Below, in pieces: positions 1-11,207 of a DNA stretch of 64,000 bases. A model generated the notes under the pieces. The model made no database searches and was not told where the DNA came from. It saw only the letters and a program-made list of their open reading frames with translations. A program made the translations under genes and the position numbers. Origin of the DNA: Castanea sativa. Taxonomy: Eukaryota; Streptophyta; Magnoliopsida; Fagales; Fagaceae. The first letter of the stretch is position 1, and every line of letters begins with the position of its first letter. Location: positions 24,750,658-24,814,657 of the forward strand of contig NC_134024.1 in the NCBI RefSeq assembly GCF_040712315.1, read 5' to 3'.

Positions 1-332
1 GGTCAAGATGGGTGAGAGTAAGGTTTGGAAAGCACCAAAATGCTATGGTAGGAGATGGGATTAGGACCATAGGGAAGAGTATGGTTTGGCAGAGTCCATG
101 CATTTAAGCATACATTAGCAAAATTAGTGGCATACATAGTTTGTGTGAGATGGAGATTGTCACCAAGTTAAGAGGTTTCATCAATAACCAAGGAAATAGT
201 GTAGGAACTTGAGATCTTTTATAGCAAAGTGGGAACCCAACTACCAAAGTACCGAACTATTGAATGAGATGAGTAAATAGACTACAAAATACTTCACTTG
301 TTTCGAGCCACTAATTTCGAGAGCCTAAACAA
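1..332. other. No gene seen
   Basis: I see no convincing reading frame, splice structure or known repeat here. It is flank of the MITE that follows. Confidence 0.5.
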
Positions 333-510
333 AGAGAAATGCTAGGGGCACACTTTTGTATAATTTTGTGTCACAACTCATCACATGACAAGTTATGATT
401 GGTTAAAGTGTGTTAGTGGGCCATGTAAGAACACACTCTAACCAATCACAACTCGCCACACATGGCGAGTTGTGGCACATATATAAAAGTGTCCGTCACT
501 AGCATTTCTC
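333..510. mobile_element. Palindromic MITE (~178 bp)
   Basis: The sequence folds back on itself over nearly its whole length. It opens with GAGAAATGCTAGGGGCACAC and ends with the approximate reverse complement (AGCATTTCTC at 501-510). The inner arms TGATTGGTTA and TAACCAATCA also pair. There is no coding capacity. Both flanks contain ACAAA, which could be a short target duplication, but that is ambiguous because the right flank is itself repetitive. Superfamily is not assigned. Confidence 0.8.
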
Positions 511-640
511 ACAAACAAACACTGAAAATAGGTCTGAGCTAGCGAATAATTATGGACATCTTTATTTCAAGAGACATTAAAACCCTTGAAATAAGCCAAT
601 ACAATCGTTTAAAAAAAGCGGACCAGTTTTAGCAGCATTC

Positions 641-975
641 TCGCGGCAAAAATAGCAAATTAGCCCTTAGTTTCTAAGTATATAGTTAGCAGGCCCGGTT
701 CCCAAACTATATAATTTACTAACATCTCGAGTCTTAGAGGCTCGATTTTGGGCCTAAAAATCGAGTCTTTGAGGCTCGATTTTTGCAGTTTGATGTGGCA
801 TTTTTTTCACGTGGCGTCCATCTGGAAATCGAGTCTCTAAGACTCGAGTTTTATACCGAGCATTAGAGACTCGATTCCTACCGGAGAGTCCACATAGACG
901 CCACTTAGATCTCGAGTTTTAAAGACTCAGTTTCCTAAAAGGGAAACCGAGTCTCAGAAACTCGATTTTTAAGTG
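641..975 (+). repeat. Left terminal region of the MULE with about six palindromic modules
   Basis: About 85 bp of unique terminus is followed by about six copies of a stem-forming module, TCGAG or CCGAG, then 7-9 bases, then CTCGA. They lie near 726-749, 759-785, 827-852, 857-879, 909-935 and 944-971. Each module is an imperfect palindrome. The block ends just before the CT-rich transcript leader of the transposase gene, so it probably holds the promoter and transposase-binding sites. That role is inference. Confidence 0.75.
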
Positions 976-1317
976 GGGTCTCTCCCCAAGCTTAGGTCCC
1001 ATCTATCACTTCCATGTCTGGTCTGATTTGGATAAGTCACTCACTCGGGAATCTTCAATCTGATCTGGATAAGTGTCTCGTGAATCTTCAGAAAAAGAAA
1101 GCATGGTCTGTGTCTTTAGAAAATAGGTCTCCTGTAGGTCTCTCAGGAATCTTAAAAAAAAGAACTGTACAGGAAAGCAAACGTTGCACCTCTCTCACAC
1201 ATTCAGCAAAACCATCTCATACACTTTCAGCAAACATTGCTCCTCTCTCAACTCTCACACAGACATTGCTCCTCTCTTCACTCTCATACAATCCTAATAG
1301 CATATTTGCACATCCTC

Positions 1318-1530
1318 ATGTCAGGTAAGAGTCTCCTCACTCTCTAGTTGGTTGTTTAGTGTATATAAGTGCTTTAGAAAGTGTTGCTTGCATTGAATTT
1401 GTCATGACATTTCCTAATTATTTGTTATTTCTTTGTATTAACCACTATATATATAAATATTTTTATATATATTTACATACATATATATATATATATATAT
1501 ATTTACATACATATATATATTTACATAGAG

Positions 1531-1562
<32 letters not shown>

Positions 1563-4500
1563 CTATATATATATATATGTATAAATACATATATATATAT
1601 ATATATTTATATACATATATATATATATATATATATTTATATACATATATATATATTTATATACATATATATATATATATATAAATTTATATATATTTAT
1701 ATAAATATATATATTTTAGAAAGTGAGGAGAAAGATATATATATATATATATATTTTATTCATGATCTAGGAAGTCTTTTTGCTAGCTTTCGGTGAATTT
1801 ATCTGCTTCATTTTCTCCATAATTTGTATTAAATTTGAGTTTGTATATCACATCTGGTATATTTAACTGTATATTAATGCATTGATTTTGAAATTAGATG
1901 ATATGTCTAATTTTGATTGCTCATGATCAAATTGCACTCATTCATTTGCACATCCTCATGACTTTTGTTGTTTGGTTTGATATTTTTATTTATATTTTTG
2001 TTAGAACTGAGTCGAAATTTTGTAATGGGGGTGAGTTTTGTCTTTAGTTTTTTTATTTGTTTGAGTACGAAATGATAATGATTGAGTGTGTTTGTATGTG
2101 ATGTGGGGTAAGTATATGCAATTGTGGGGTGAGAAGTTGTAATTTTTGTAGTTTGAGTAGATATTCAAGGTTTTGTAATTGATGTTTAATAAAAGAGATA
2201 AAATATGTCACTAACATATTATACTTTACTCTCTAATAGGTTCACAATCTCTGAAGAATATTGATATAAATGTATACTATGGTGGACCCCTTGACAATCC
2301 TGGAGAGATTGACGGATTCCCATTTAGAGGGTCGGGTATTGAATGCTACTACATGATGATACGTCGTAAGTTGAAGACATTGGATGATTTGAAGAGAAAA
2401 TAATGCACTCATTGAATTTGACCCTTGCTTGGTATGACATCAAGATTATTTATCGTTACCCACAAGAAGTCCTTCATGAACGGATAAATTACAGGTATAT
2501 GGCGATCAAAGAAGACAAACATGTAAAGATGATGTTTAATAGGATCCAAAAAATGCCCCAAGTAAATGCTGCTGAGTTGTATGTAAATTCAGAGCCACTT
2601 GTAGAAGTTGATACTAAGGTGGTGCAACAAACAACTACGGCTTTACAATTTACAGCCCTAGATGATGGATGTACTACAATAGGAGGGTATACAATGGGAG
2701 GTTATACACTCCCATCTCTAGATCATGTTGCCAATATTGGTGAACCCCTCCATCCTCAAGAGACACATTTAGAGAAGGAAGACGAAGACGAAGATCATGC
2801 CGCGAATAATGGTGAAAATATTGATGACGTGGATGAATAAGAAAAGAGGATTGAGCGAGGCGACTTTGAGAACGATATGGATGACCATGAAGTCATTCCC
2901 AATTTTGAAGAGGAAAATATGGAGTACCATGATGAAGGTGATGCAGATGATGATATTAGCATCCAGCATGATACAAATATGATCACTGCCTACAGACCTC
3001 CTACCGACTCATTTTATGCAAATACTTGGGAAAATATGGTTGATTCTTCACGTCTTCAGATACCATTTGTTTCTACTTGGGAAGATAGGATGCATTTTCA
3101 TAAAGGGTTGACTTTTGCAAATAAAGAGGCAGTGAAGCGTGCATTGATAATATACGCAGCAAATGATAATAGAAATTTTATAATCCGGAGGTCAACCAAA
3201 AGTAAATTGTGCGCTGCATGCATTGATGACAACTGCAAGTGGTACGTTGGGGCATTCATGAAGGTTAAACTTAATGGTCTATGGATGGTCACGTCTTATG
3301 TGGGTCCACACACTTGTATACCCTTTGACCTGCGAAGAGACGGTAAAATGATGGATTCTAATTTTGTTGCATCAGAAATTGTGGGAAAATTGCGACAAAA
3401 TCACACTGCTTGTATACAAGATCTCTGGGACATCATACATACTAAGTATAAACATGAGCTTTCTTACTATAAAGTATGGGATGCAAAACAAAGGCAATTG
3501 CTGAGATATTTGGGGATTGGGAGGAGTCTTACCAAAGGTTACGAAAGTTGTTGTTGGCATACTTGGATCAGGATTTGGGTACCCAGTACAACTATCACAC
3601 CATACCTAGGCCATACGAGAATTCTGCGTTACTGCGCTATGTATATTGGGCATTTGCTCCTTGCATTGCTGCATTCCAATATTGCAGGCCAGTGATCAGT
3701 ATTGATGGGACTCATTTGTATGGTAAATACAAAGGGGTTTTGATGATTGCAATGGCAACCGATGCCAACCAAAAGGTTTTGCCTCTTGCCTTTGCTGTTG
3801 TGGACAAGGAGTCAGAGGCTAGTTGGGGGTGGTTTTTAGAGTGTCTCAGGGCTTCGATTGAGCATGTTATACCAGCCAACGGCATTTGCATTATTTCTGA
3901 CCGACATAAAGGTATCAAAAACGCCATTCGACAGTGGCCTAGAGGGAGGGATGGAACAGAACAGGTATATCATCGATATTGCCTTCGACATGTTGCTAGC
4001 AACTTCAACAGATGCTTTGATGACCCGATTCTAAAGGCACTGGCCTTGAAAGCTGGATATGCGACCCATGAAGCTAAATTTGAATCCATAATGCAAATCA
4101 TTAAGGAGGCCGAGATTAATTTACTGAGGGGTGTAGACCCTACTGATCGCCATGTTGCACGCTGTATGCCATACACATATTTAATCAGTGAGGATCTGGA
4201 CAAATGGACCCAGTCACATGATGGTGGAAGATGTTACGGGGCAATGACAACCAATATCTCTGAGTGCTTTAATGGGTACTTAAAGGTGCCCGCGGTTTGC
4301 CCATTGCGGCAATGGTTGAGTTCACTTGGTCCAAACTTGTTGCATATTTCCACGATCGACATAAAAAAATTACGGAAGATCTCTCTCGAGGTAAGGTGTG
4401 CAGTGATTATGCAATGGAGATCTATAACAAAAATGCGCAGAAAACCGCAGGTCACACTGTGAGGAATTTTAATCATGAAACTGGTGTATATCAAGTGCTT

Positions 4501-4989
4501 ACCCCGTACAACGACCATAGAGGTGGAGGGGGAAACCATAGTCATGAAGTGCACGTATTTGATAGAATATGTGGTTACGGAAAGTGGCAAAACTTGAAGA
4601 TTCCTTGTTCACATGCAATTAAAGTTCTTCAAGGTCTGCACCTCAATGCGACTAGCTATATTGACCCATGTTACAGTTTGAACAACGCCATTCACACATA
4701 TTCACATAATTTTGTGGTGCCAAAGTTAGAGTCATTGTGGAGGGACGTTCGCGGACCATGGTGGGTGCCTGACCCACAGCTGTTGCGGGCCAAAGGTCGT
4801 CCTGTGGCCTCAAGAATAAGGAATGAAATGGATAGGGTACGGTGAGAACGGGGAAGCCGGAGAGAAGATCCGGACTTGAGGGAGATTCAACCGAGGCAGC
4901 GATGTGGAGTGTGTCATCAAGAGGGGCATAACCGTAGAAGCTATCCCAATTCCCGTGGGGCTTCGACAAGTGGTAGTACTACAAACTAG
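1318..4989 (+). pseudogene. MuDR-type MULE transposase, broken
   Basis: Coding starts at ATG 1318. A donor at 1325 (exon ATGTCAG, then GTAAGA) joins an acceptor at 2239/2240, restoring MSGSQSLKNIDINVYYGG. Domains in order: N-terminal MuDR-like region (2240-2840), acidic stretch (2760-2990), MuDR DBD-like region (about 3090-3480), MULE DDE domain (IDGTHLYGKYKG, Asp near 3703; ISDRHKGI; NISECFNGYLK), SWIM finger (4570-4614) and zinc knuckle (4903-4944). Breaks: single-base losses near 2397-2400, 3489-3496 and 4284-4290, and in-frame stops at 2838-2840 and 4843-4845. The reading frame resumes after the last stop and ends at TAG 4989. The SWIM finger and the knuckle each have one zinc-binding Cys changed to Tyr (codons 4576-4578 and 4942-4944). 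It cannot make a working transposase as read. Confidence 0.9.
1446..1756. repeat. Long (TA)n / (ATATAC)n microsatellite
   Basis: Almost pure TA dinucleotide runs interrupted by TTTACA and ATACA steps. It lies inside the intron (1325-2239) of the transposase gene. The open frame across it (Ile-Tyr repeats) is a composition artefact. Confidence 0.95.
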
Positions 4990-5509
4990 GCAAGTGCCCT
5001 TACTGTTTTTATATAATATGCTATGAATTTCATTTGGTTTTTGTTCTTCGCATTTAGAAACTAACAATTGTATTTTCATGTTTGTTAGGCGAGCGAAGAC
5101 TCGATTGAAGTTTTGGCAATGTACGTGGAACTTGTGGTTATCTTCTGTATGGACAAGTGCTGAATGTTGTTGCTGAATGTTGTGGTTATCTACAAGTGTT
5201 ATTTTTTTTATTGTTCAATGTTGTTGCCGAATGTAGACTATGTTAATTTTAGTTAGTTGTTATTTTCTGTATTTTGTTTATTGCTGAATGTTGTTGTAAT
5301 TGAACTATTTGCTATCCATTGTACTTGTTACATTAGTTGCGTTGTGCAGCTTTTGCCTAGCCAGCAATGAATAGTAACTGTTTTAATCTGGTTGTTTGCT
5401 TTTGATGTACTCTCCCTTTGATTGGTATCATATGCTTGTATCTAGTTGTTTACTGCTATAGGGGAAGGGAAAACTAATTCTGGTTTACTGCTGCAGGAGT
5501 AGCTGCAAC

Positions 5510-6110
5510 AAAAAAAAAAAAAAAAAAAAATCCCAGTGTAAATTGAGTCTTTGAAACTCGATTTACATTGGGTGGCATATGCGTAAATTGACTCAAAACG
5601 AATTTAAAAAAGCTACTGAAAATAAATCGAGCCTTTGAAACTCGATTTCCTTTGGTTAAAAAATGTTTCAAAGGCTCAATTTCCACGGCATATTATTTTT
5701 AAAAAAACCACTAAAAATTGAGCCTTTGAAACTCGATTTCCACGGGATATTATTTAAAAAAAAAAAACCTCTAAAAATCGAGTCTTTGAAACTCGATTGT
5801 TAATGGAAATAAAGTTTCAAAGGCTCGATTTCCACGGGATAAAAACCACTAAAAATCGAGCCTTTGAAACTCAATTTCCACGGGATATTATTTTTTAAAA
5901 AAAGCCACTAAAAATCGAGCCTTTGAAACTCGATTTGAATTTGGAAATAAAGTTTTCAACAGCTCATATTTAAAAAAAAAAAAAACCACTGAAAATGTCG
6001 CCTTTACAACTCGAATTCTTTTGGAAATATTCACAGGAAAGCGAGCCTTTGAAACTCGATTTCCACATTAAAAATCAAGTTTCAAATGCTCGATTTCTAA
6101 ATTTGATAAC
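5510..6110 (+). repeat. Right terminal region of the MULE with about eleven palindromic modules
   Basis: After a poly(A) run (5510-5530) come about eleven spaced copies of the module GAGCCTTTGAAACTC with TCGA-type shoulders. They lie near 5537, 5623, 5662, 5714, 5773, 5814, 5850, 5910, 5993, 6040 and 6078, at spacings of roughly 35-85 bp. Some copies are half-modules. Spacers repeat A-rich strings with CCACTAAAAA and TTCCACGGGATA, so the block grew by tandem duplication. The right end has far more modules than the left, so the two ends are not simple mirror images. Confidence 0.8.
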
Positions 6111-6340
6111 TAATTTCAGATAAATAAAAAAACTATGAAATTAATCTAAAATAGAGGGTGTTTAATTTCAAACTTCTGGAATTAAATAGTTTAGTTTCAA
6201 AGACATAAATTAAATAGTTTAGTTTCTAAATTTGATAACTAATTTCAGATAAATAACAAAACTATGAAATTGTGTCCTAAAATAGAGGGTGTTTAATTTC
6301 AGACTGAATGGAATTAAATAGTTTAGTTTCAAAGACATAA
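6101..6340. repeat. Tandem duplication of ~115-120 bp
   Basis: The block beginning TTTCTAAATTTGATAACTAA occurs at about 6101 and again at about 6216. Both copies continue through CAGATAAATAA, AAAATAGAGGGTGTTTAATT and TTTCAAAGACATAAA. The second copy has a few substitutions. It abuts the MULE end and has no coding potential. Confidence 0.8.
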
Positions 6341-6671
6341 ATTTTTTCCTCTTATACATGGCTTATCAACAGAAGAAATTAGATTTTTGTATAAATAAAA
6401 TCATGCATTGGATTAGGTGGCCTAAGTTAATAAGTACTTGAATTGGATTGAAGATTGATGTAACTGAAGAAGTTACAACATAAAATCTAAATATCTGACC
6501 ATTAACATAATGACCATTAATATAATTCCAGACTTTACAGTTGCAAATAGAATACCTATACATACAATGTGATTCATTGGGGACTCTTGCACCAATACAA
6601 CAACAAGATCACAGTTTATTTTATACGTACACCAATACATTTTATGATAGCAAAAAAACTATTTCATAACT

Positions 6672-7010
6672 CTTTCAAGATGCCTCAAGACAGTTAACCA
6701 CAAAATCAACTCCATATATTGAAAGTGGTTCAAGTCTCCAACGACTATATGTCCATAAACTCACATCATAACCCACACTGCCAGATAAAATCAATCATTG
6801 GGTAGAAATGTTGTTGATTTCGTCATTTTTTGGAGGTTTATATGGTGGCCGGTTTTCAAGTTCTGCTTCAGCAGCAGCGAGATTCTCTTTAGCTTAATGA
6901 TTCTTTCTTGACGAGATTCTTCTTGCTCCTCAAGTCTTCCATTTCGTTAAATTTTTCCCTCGTACTTGCACCCCCTATACAAGAACATGTAAATGAACCT
7001 CCAAACCTGA
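6672..7010 (-). pseudogene. Inverted copy A of an unidentified coiled-coil gene fragment
   Basis: Read on the minus strand this matches 8232-8575 over nearly its full length, including the stretch before the apparent acceptor (TGTATAG, then GGGGTGCAAG) and the 3-prime part ending GAGGCATCTTGAAAGAGTT. Compared with the other copy it has two single-base losses (in GAGGAGCAAG and ATTAAGC) that destroy the frame. I do not recognise the parent gene. The peptide in the better copy is rich in Glu, Lys and Ala and looks like a coiled coil. Confidence 0.8.
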
Positions 7011-7646
7011 GCATAAATACAATCGTGTGACAAGAAATGTACAGCTAACTCCGGTTCCACAGAAGATTCTTTCTTGACAGAATTTATAGCTGACTCTTCA
7101 AAAGTTATAAGATAGAAAACTTACTTTAACATACATTCTCCTCAATTTCGCCAGTGAAGGTAAAATCAGGCCAACGCAAGCATGGAACAGGCAAAAAATA
7201 TTGTGACTAAAACTCCAATTTCCTACAGATTAGAATTGAACAGTGAAAATGTTCCAACATCTAACACCAGAGTCACAATAGGCAAATATATTTCTCATAA
7301 TTCCATAGATATAAGATGTGTACATGATAATCATAAGCTACTATAGACAACACAAGTCCCATTATAATAAAGGAGATACAATTTTTCAAGTGTTCAGATT
7401 CGTAATAATGGGAGCCATGAGTTGGAAACTTTTAGAGTAGGACATGGGCCAATCATGTAGGATATTGCCTGACATATGCATTATCTACTTATAATTACAA
7501 AATATTTTCAATTTTATGCAAGTGAAACCACCAAAATAATCTCTCCAAGAAACACAACCTACCAAACTCATCCAATTGAACATGAAAATGATCATGAAAC
7601 TGAGCAATCAAAGCAATCCCTATAGAACTGACCTTGCATTTCGAGA

Positions 7647-7939
7647 TTACGTGCAGACATGACATAGAACTGGCCTCTCACCACCAACCACACAAACAGC
7701 ACAGGTTCCAGTTGATGTAGATTCAATCTCACAATAATGTACCTAATTACAAATTTCATAATCGTCTTAACATGAGGAAGAAGGTGATGACATAACCAAC
7801 GTTTAGTTGTAAGTCTAAGACGAAGAGAAACTCACATTAACACCCGCTGATTTTTAATTTTTTGGATATCTCCTCTCCAAACTTGTCCTTTCCAATGGAG
7901 CCAATGTAACCAGTTGCACCATTACATTTGGAGCATCCA
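7647..7939 (-). pseudogene. Cysteine-rich exon fragments, DnaJ-zinc-finger-like (tentative)
   Basis: On the minus strand a good polypyrimidine tract and acceptor (CTCTCCCAG at about 7940) precede a short exon (7939-7837) reading GCSKCNGATGYIGSIGKDKF and on to a TAA. A second possible exon (7742-7647, after ATTAG) reads EIESTSTGTCAVCVVGGE, then CHVCT and a stop. The CxxCxG pattern recalls DnaJ-type cysteine-rich zinc-binding domains of small plastid proteins, but the fragments are short and the parent gene is not identified. They lie between the inverted arms at 6672-7010 and 8232-8575 and may be debris of the same transferred gene. Confidence 0.3.
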
Positions 7940-8231
7940 CTGGGAGAGGCAAAAAAAAAAAGAGACCAGGGTACAGAGAATCAATCAATTCTATTTCATA
8001 AAAATTTAGCTTCATTTGGAAATGAATAATTTTTTCTTAGAAATATGAAACCAAACCTAGGCAACTTTGATTGAATGTGTCTTTGTAGCACCTAAAGTGA
8101 CACGATATGATTTCAATTTCCAGCAAGGTTTTCACGTAGGCCACTATGTCAGGCACTTGGCTGTGAAATTCAAGAGAAAGATAGTCTCTAGCTTCTTTCA
8201 ATGACAGTATCACTCTTGAAATCCTAAATCC

Positions 8232-8575
8232 TCAGGTTTACATTCATTTACATTTTCTATAGGGGGTGCAAGTACGAGGGAAAAATATAAAGAAATGGAA
8301 GACCTGAGGAAGCAAGAAGAATCTCGTCAAGAAAGAATCATTAAAGCTAAAGAGAATCTCGCTGCTGCTGAAGCAAAACTTGCAAACCAGCCACCATATG
8401 AACCTCCAAAAAATGACAAAACCAGCAACATTTCTACCCAATCATTGATTTTATTTGGCGGTGTGGGTTATGATGTGAGTATATGGACATATAGTCGTTG
8501 GAGACTTGAACCACTTTCAATATATGGAGCTGATTTTGTGGTTAACTGTCTTGAGGCATCTTGAAAGAGTTATGG
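8232..8575 (+). pseudogene. Inverted copy B of the coiled-coil gene fragment
   Basis: Reverse-complement partner of 6672-7010. A possible acceptor (TTTTCTATAG at about 8260) precedes an open frame. From ATG 8295 it encodes 89 residues beginning MEDLRKQEESRQERIIKAKE, then a stretch rich in Ala and Pro (ANQPPYEPPKND). The N-terminal half is strongly charged and fits a short coiled coil. The frame is open here but disrupted in the other arm, so this copy is closer to the source. No complete gene surrounds it and I do not recognise the family. Confidence 0.6.
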
Positions 8576-10042
8576 TCTCTTGGCTGCCTATTTTCAAAGT
8601 TTATTAGGGATGGAGGGACAAATCCAGCTTCAAATCTGTATTTGCTATTGTCCTACAAAAATGAAGAGTGCGTACATTTTTAAATCTAACATGAAGCACT
8701 AAACAAGGCAATTAATCATGTTCCATTGGCTATATTAGTTAGGTAAAATTGGGCAGAAAGGCAATCACTTTAAGACTTTTTTTTTTTTTTTTTTTCTAGT
8801 GACGTAAACTCCTTTTTAATTAACAGTTCAATGCATATATCATTTCCAATGGTAATGTGGGAATAATTTTTTTTTTTTTTTAATAATGTTTCTTGGTACT
8901 GTAACTCCCTCCAAAATCACAGTTTACATTTTTCAGGCACTTTCTACCCCGCATGCATTTACCCACAAACAAACCCGCCATACATCTTAATTCAAACATG
9001 TGAAGAGGCATGTACATCCCAATAAGAATTTTAACTTTGCTAATTCAATCATGAAGCTAACCTCCATTGACTAGCCTATTGAGGATTTGTGCCAACCCCA
9101 AAGTTTTGGCACTTGCCATTGCAAACCAGGCCAGAGCTCTTAAAGATTTTTCTTAATATATACAAAAGAACTTCATAATGAATAATTGGCATGTTGTATT
9201 TAATCATAAGTTACCGTCAAAATCCCTATAATTCATGTGAGGAAAAATTCAGTCTATAAACATAAAAAAAATGGGCAGCTTTGAATAAAAAGTGCTAGCA
9301 ATAAATGAATAATGGAGTCTTTCATTTGTGTTTAAACAAAGATTTCACAGAAGACAGAATTATAGTTTGATGCAATTAACAAAGAACAATATTTTACTAA
9401 TCAGTGGTTTTATAGTGCAAAAGATACTGTAAGATCAACTTTAATTGCCTCTATAATCTTTTTTTTTTTTTTTTGTATTTTATTACTTTCCTGTGCATAC
9501 TTTTAGCAAAAAAAAGCTAGATAAGTTGTTTTCAAACAAATAGTTAGAGCGTTTGAATATAGCTTTTTGCAAAATTTTCTATTTGCTTGTTCTACATAAG
9601 TTGGTTCTAATATAGTTGTACCAAAAGAGTGTTCAATTTTCCTCCCTAAAACTTTGCAAAATGTTATATTTTTCAAGCTTCTATCTATGTCCCGTAGTTT
9701 ATATATCCTACGTGGCTTAACAGAGTGATAAGACTTGGACAATATTAATTTATGAAAAAAAAAAAAAAAAAACAACAACAACAACAATTAATATTTTGAC
9801 AACTTTTTCTGTTTCCCATAAAAATAGTGTCAAACCTTTCCTAACCATTTTGGATTATTAACAATTGCCCTAATGGTACTTGTTAGCATGACCCTTAAAA
9901 AAATATGGAGCACAATGATTGGCATGTGAATTAAAAATTTCAGTGAAACAAATTTGTCCCTCACATACCTGGTGATTCAATCTCAAACATCCCCAAACCC
10001 CCAACACTGAAAGAAAACCTCATTGCCATAGTTGGGAAGATG
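8576..10042. other. Gene-free AT-rich stretch
   Basis: I see only homopolymer runs (poly T near 8779-8798, 8868-8881 and 9461-9474; poly A near 9757-9771) and no supported exon, RNA gene or clear transposon end. Confidence 0.5.
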
Positions 10043-10143
10043 GCCTCAATCGACAACCCCAACCTAGCAATACAGTGATAAACAACAACCTCCGTCCTTG
10101 TGTATTTCTATATAATCACTGAGTTGGGGTCGTCGATTGAGGC
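10043..10143. repeat. Short hairpin (101 bp inverted repeat)
   Basis: Arms at 10043-10063 and 10123-10143 are 21 bases long and pair at 20 of 21 positions. A second short stem (CAGTGAT with ATCACTG) lies inside the loop. The size would suit a MITE remnant or a small hairpin transcript; the sequence alone does not decide which. Confidence 0.7.
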
Positions 10144-10868
10144 AATCGACTATAGTGTAGCAGTTTCCTTTCAGCTTTAGAGACTATGATAATTTGAATC
10201 CACATAAGCAAGTTATTTTGTGCCACGTGTTTTTAATTTTAAAAACATATTAATTTTGTCAAAGTCATATACCACATCAACACTGTGTTAAGCCATATAA
10301 GACAAACAATTTGACTTCAGCACAAAAAGTGAACTTTCGAAAATATTGAAGACAAAAAAAAATAATATGAAAGATTAGGGACAAAAATGGTATTTTATAA
10401 TTATTTATTTATTAAAAAATTATTATATTATATTATCGCCATATTATGGACAGTAAAACAAACTTAATTAATCAATAAATCTCACTTACTTTATAAAATA
10501 GCTAGTTTGGGTGCAACATGCTGCCCCTTAGTGATAAATTCAATTAGAACTCTAATTTAACATGTACTTAAACTTAGAGTAGCTATTTAATAAGCAAATA
10601 TCTATATACTATAGTTTCAGAGAACTTCTTTACTAAAGGCAATATCCAGTCTCTAAAAATTGGCCAAATATTTGTTATGAACAGAATAATCGAAATTCAT
10701 ACTTTAGAAAACTAGTATTAATCTGCACACCAAGGAACCAAATACAAACATAGTCCCTCATCATCATGTATTCTTTGGTTACCAAATTAGTACCAAGTAA
10801 CCAACATAGGTGAAAATAGTAAAAATTGAAAAAACACCATACCACTACTTGAGAGAACTTATTAATAC
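10144..10868. other. Gene-free stretch downstream of the MAPK fragment
   Basis: AT-rich sequence with no exon recognised. The part next to 10868 follows a genuine-looking splice donor and may be residual MAPK intron. The 18-mer at 10511-10528 recurs exactly at 11153-11170. Confidence 0.4.
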
Positions 10869-11207
10869 CTGAAATAAAAAATATTTGCAATGGGCACCGG
10901 AAAGCGGCTGCGAGGACTTAATGATATGATGAAGATCCGTATCCATAAGTTCGTAAACCAAATACACGTCCTTGAAGCTCGTCCTATGAATTGGCATCAT
11001 AACATCCTTCAAAGCAATCACATTCTCATGGCGAATATGTCTAAGAAGCTTCAACTCCCTCAGCGTCCTCAACGCATCAATGCGATTCTCAAACACGTTG
11101 TTGATCTTCTTGATTGCAACTTTCTCATTGGTTTCCCTATTGATGGAAGAGCGTGCAACATGCTGCCCCTCTACCTATGGGCTTAATCGGCACGTATTTC
11201 GTGTCGA
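10869..11207 (-). pseudogene. MAP kinase (group C, MPK1/2/7/14-like) first-exon fragment
   Basis: Read leftward from 11207 the fragment encodes [16 protein letters not shown]. The Gly-rich loop is then damaged (the expected YGxV part is lost and the frame shifts near 11155-11175). The frame recovers with [32 protein letters not shown], the [14 protein letters not shown] stretch and [18 protein letters not shown], ending at CKYFLFQ followed by a donor (CAG, then GTATTA at 10868). The invariant Lys (VAIKK) and the alpha-C Glu region are present. Everything from the catalytic loop on is absent. The closest family by sequence memory is plant group C MAPKs. It is fused directly to a FEI-type exon at 11208. 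Confidence 0.85.

Larger units (their letters stand above)
640..6120 (+). mobile_element. MULE (Mutator-like) transposon, decayed autonomous copy
   Basis: An element of about 5.5 kb with a MuDR-type transposase relic in the middle and terminal regions packed with palindromic TCGAG...CTCGA modules. The left boundary is set where similarity begins to the reverse complement of another element's end at about 22190-22408: both share CTCGCGG, then a block starting GCAAAAATAGCAAATTAGCC. The right boundary is set at the end of the last module. A 9-bp target duplication typical of MULEs was not found, so both ends are approximate to tens of bases. Confidence 0.75.

Noticed and set aside
1014..1328. 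104-residue frame beginning MSGLIW as the N-terminus of the transposase.
   Set aside because: The ATG at 1318 with a donor at 1325 joins in phase to the transposase exon at 2240 and gives the expected start. The earlier frame is probably leader.
1359..1796. 145-residue frame rich in Ile and Tyr.
   Set aside because: It is translation of a TA microsatellite inside an intron.
5510..6110. Regularly spaced palindromic modules as a CRISPR-like array.
   Set aside because: The host is a plant, spacers are similar to each other and AT-rich, and modules are degenerate. They are terminal repeats of a MULE.
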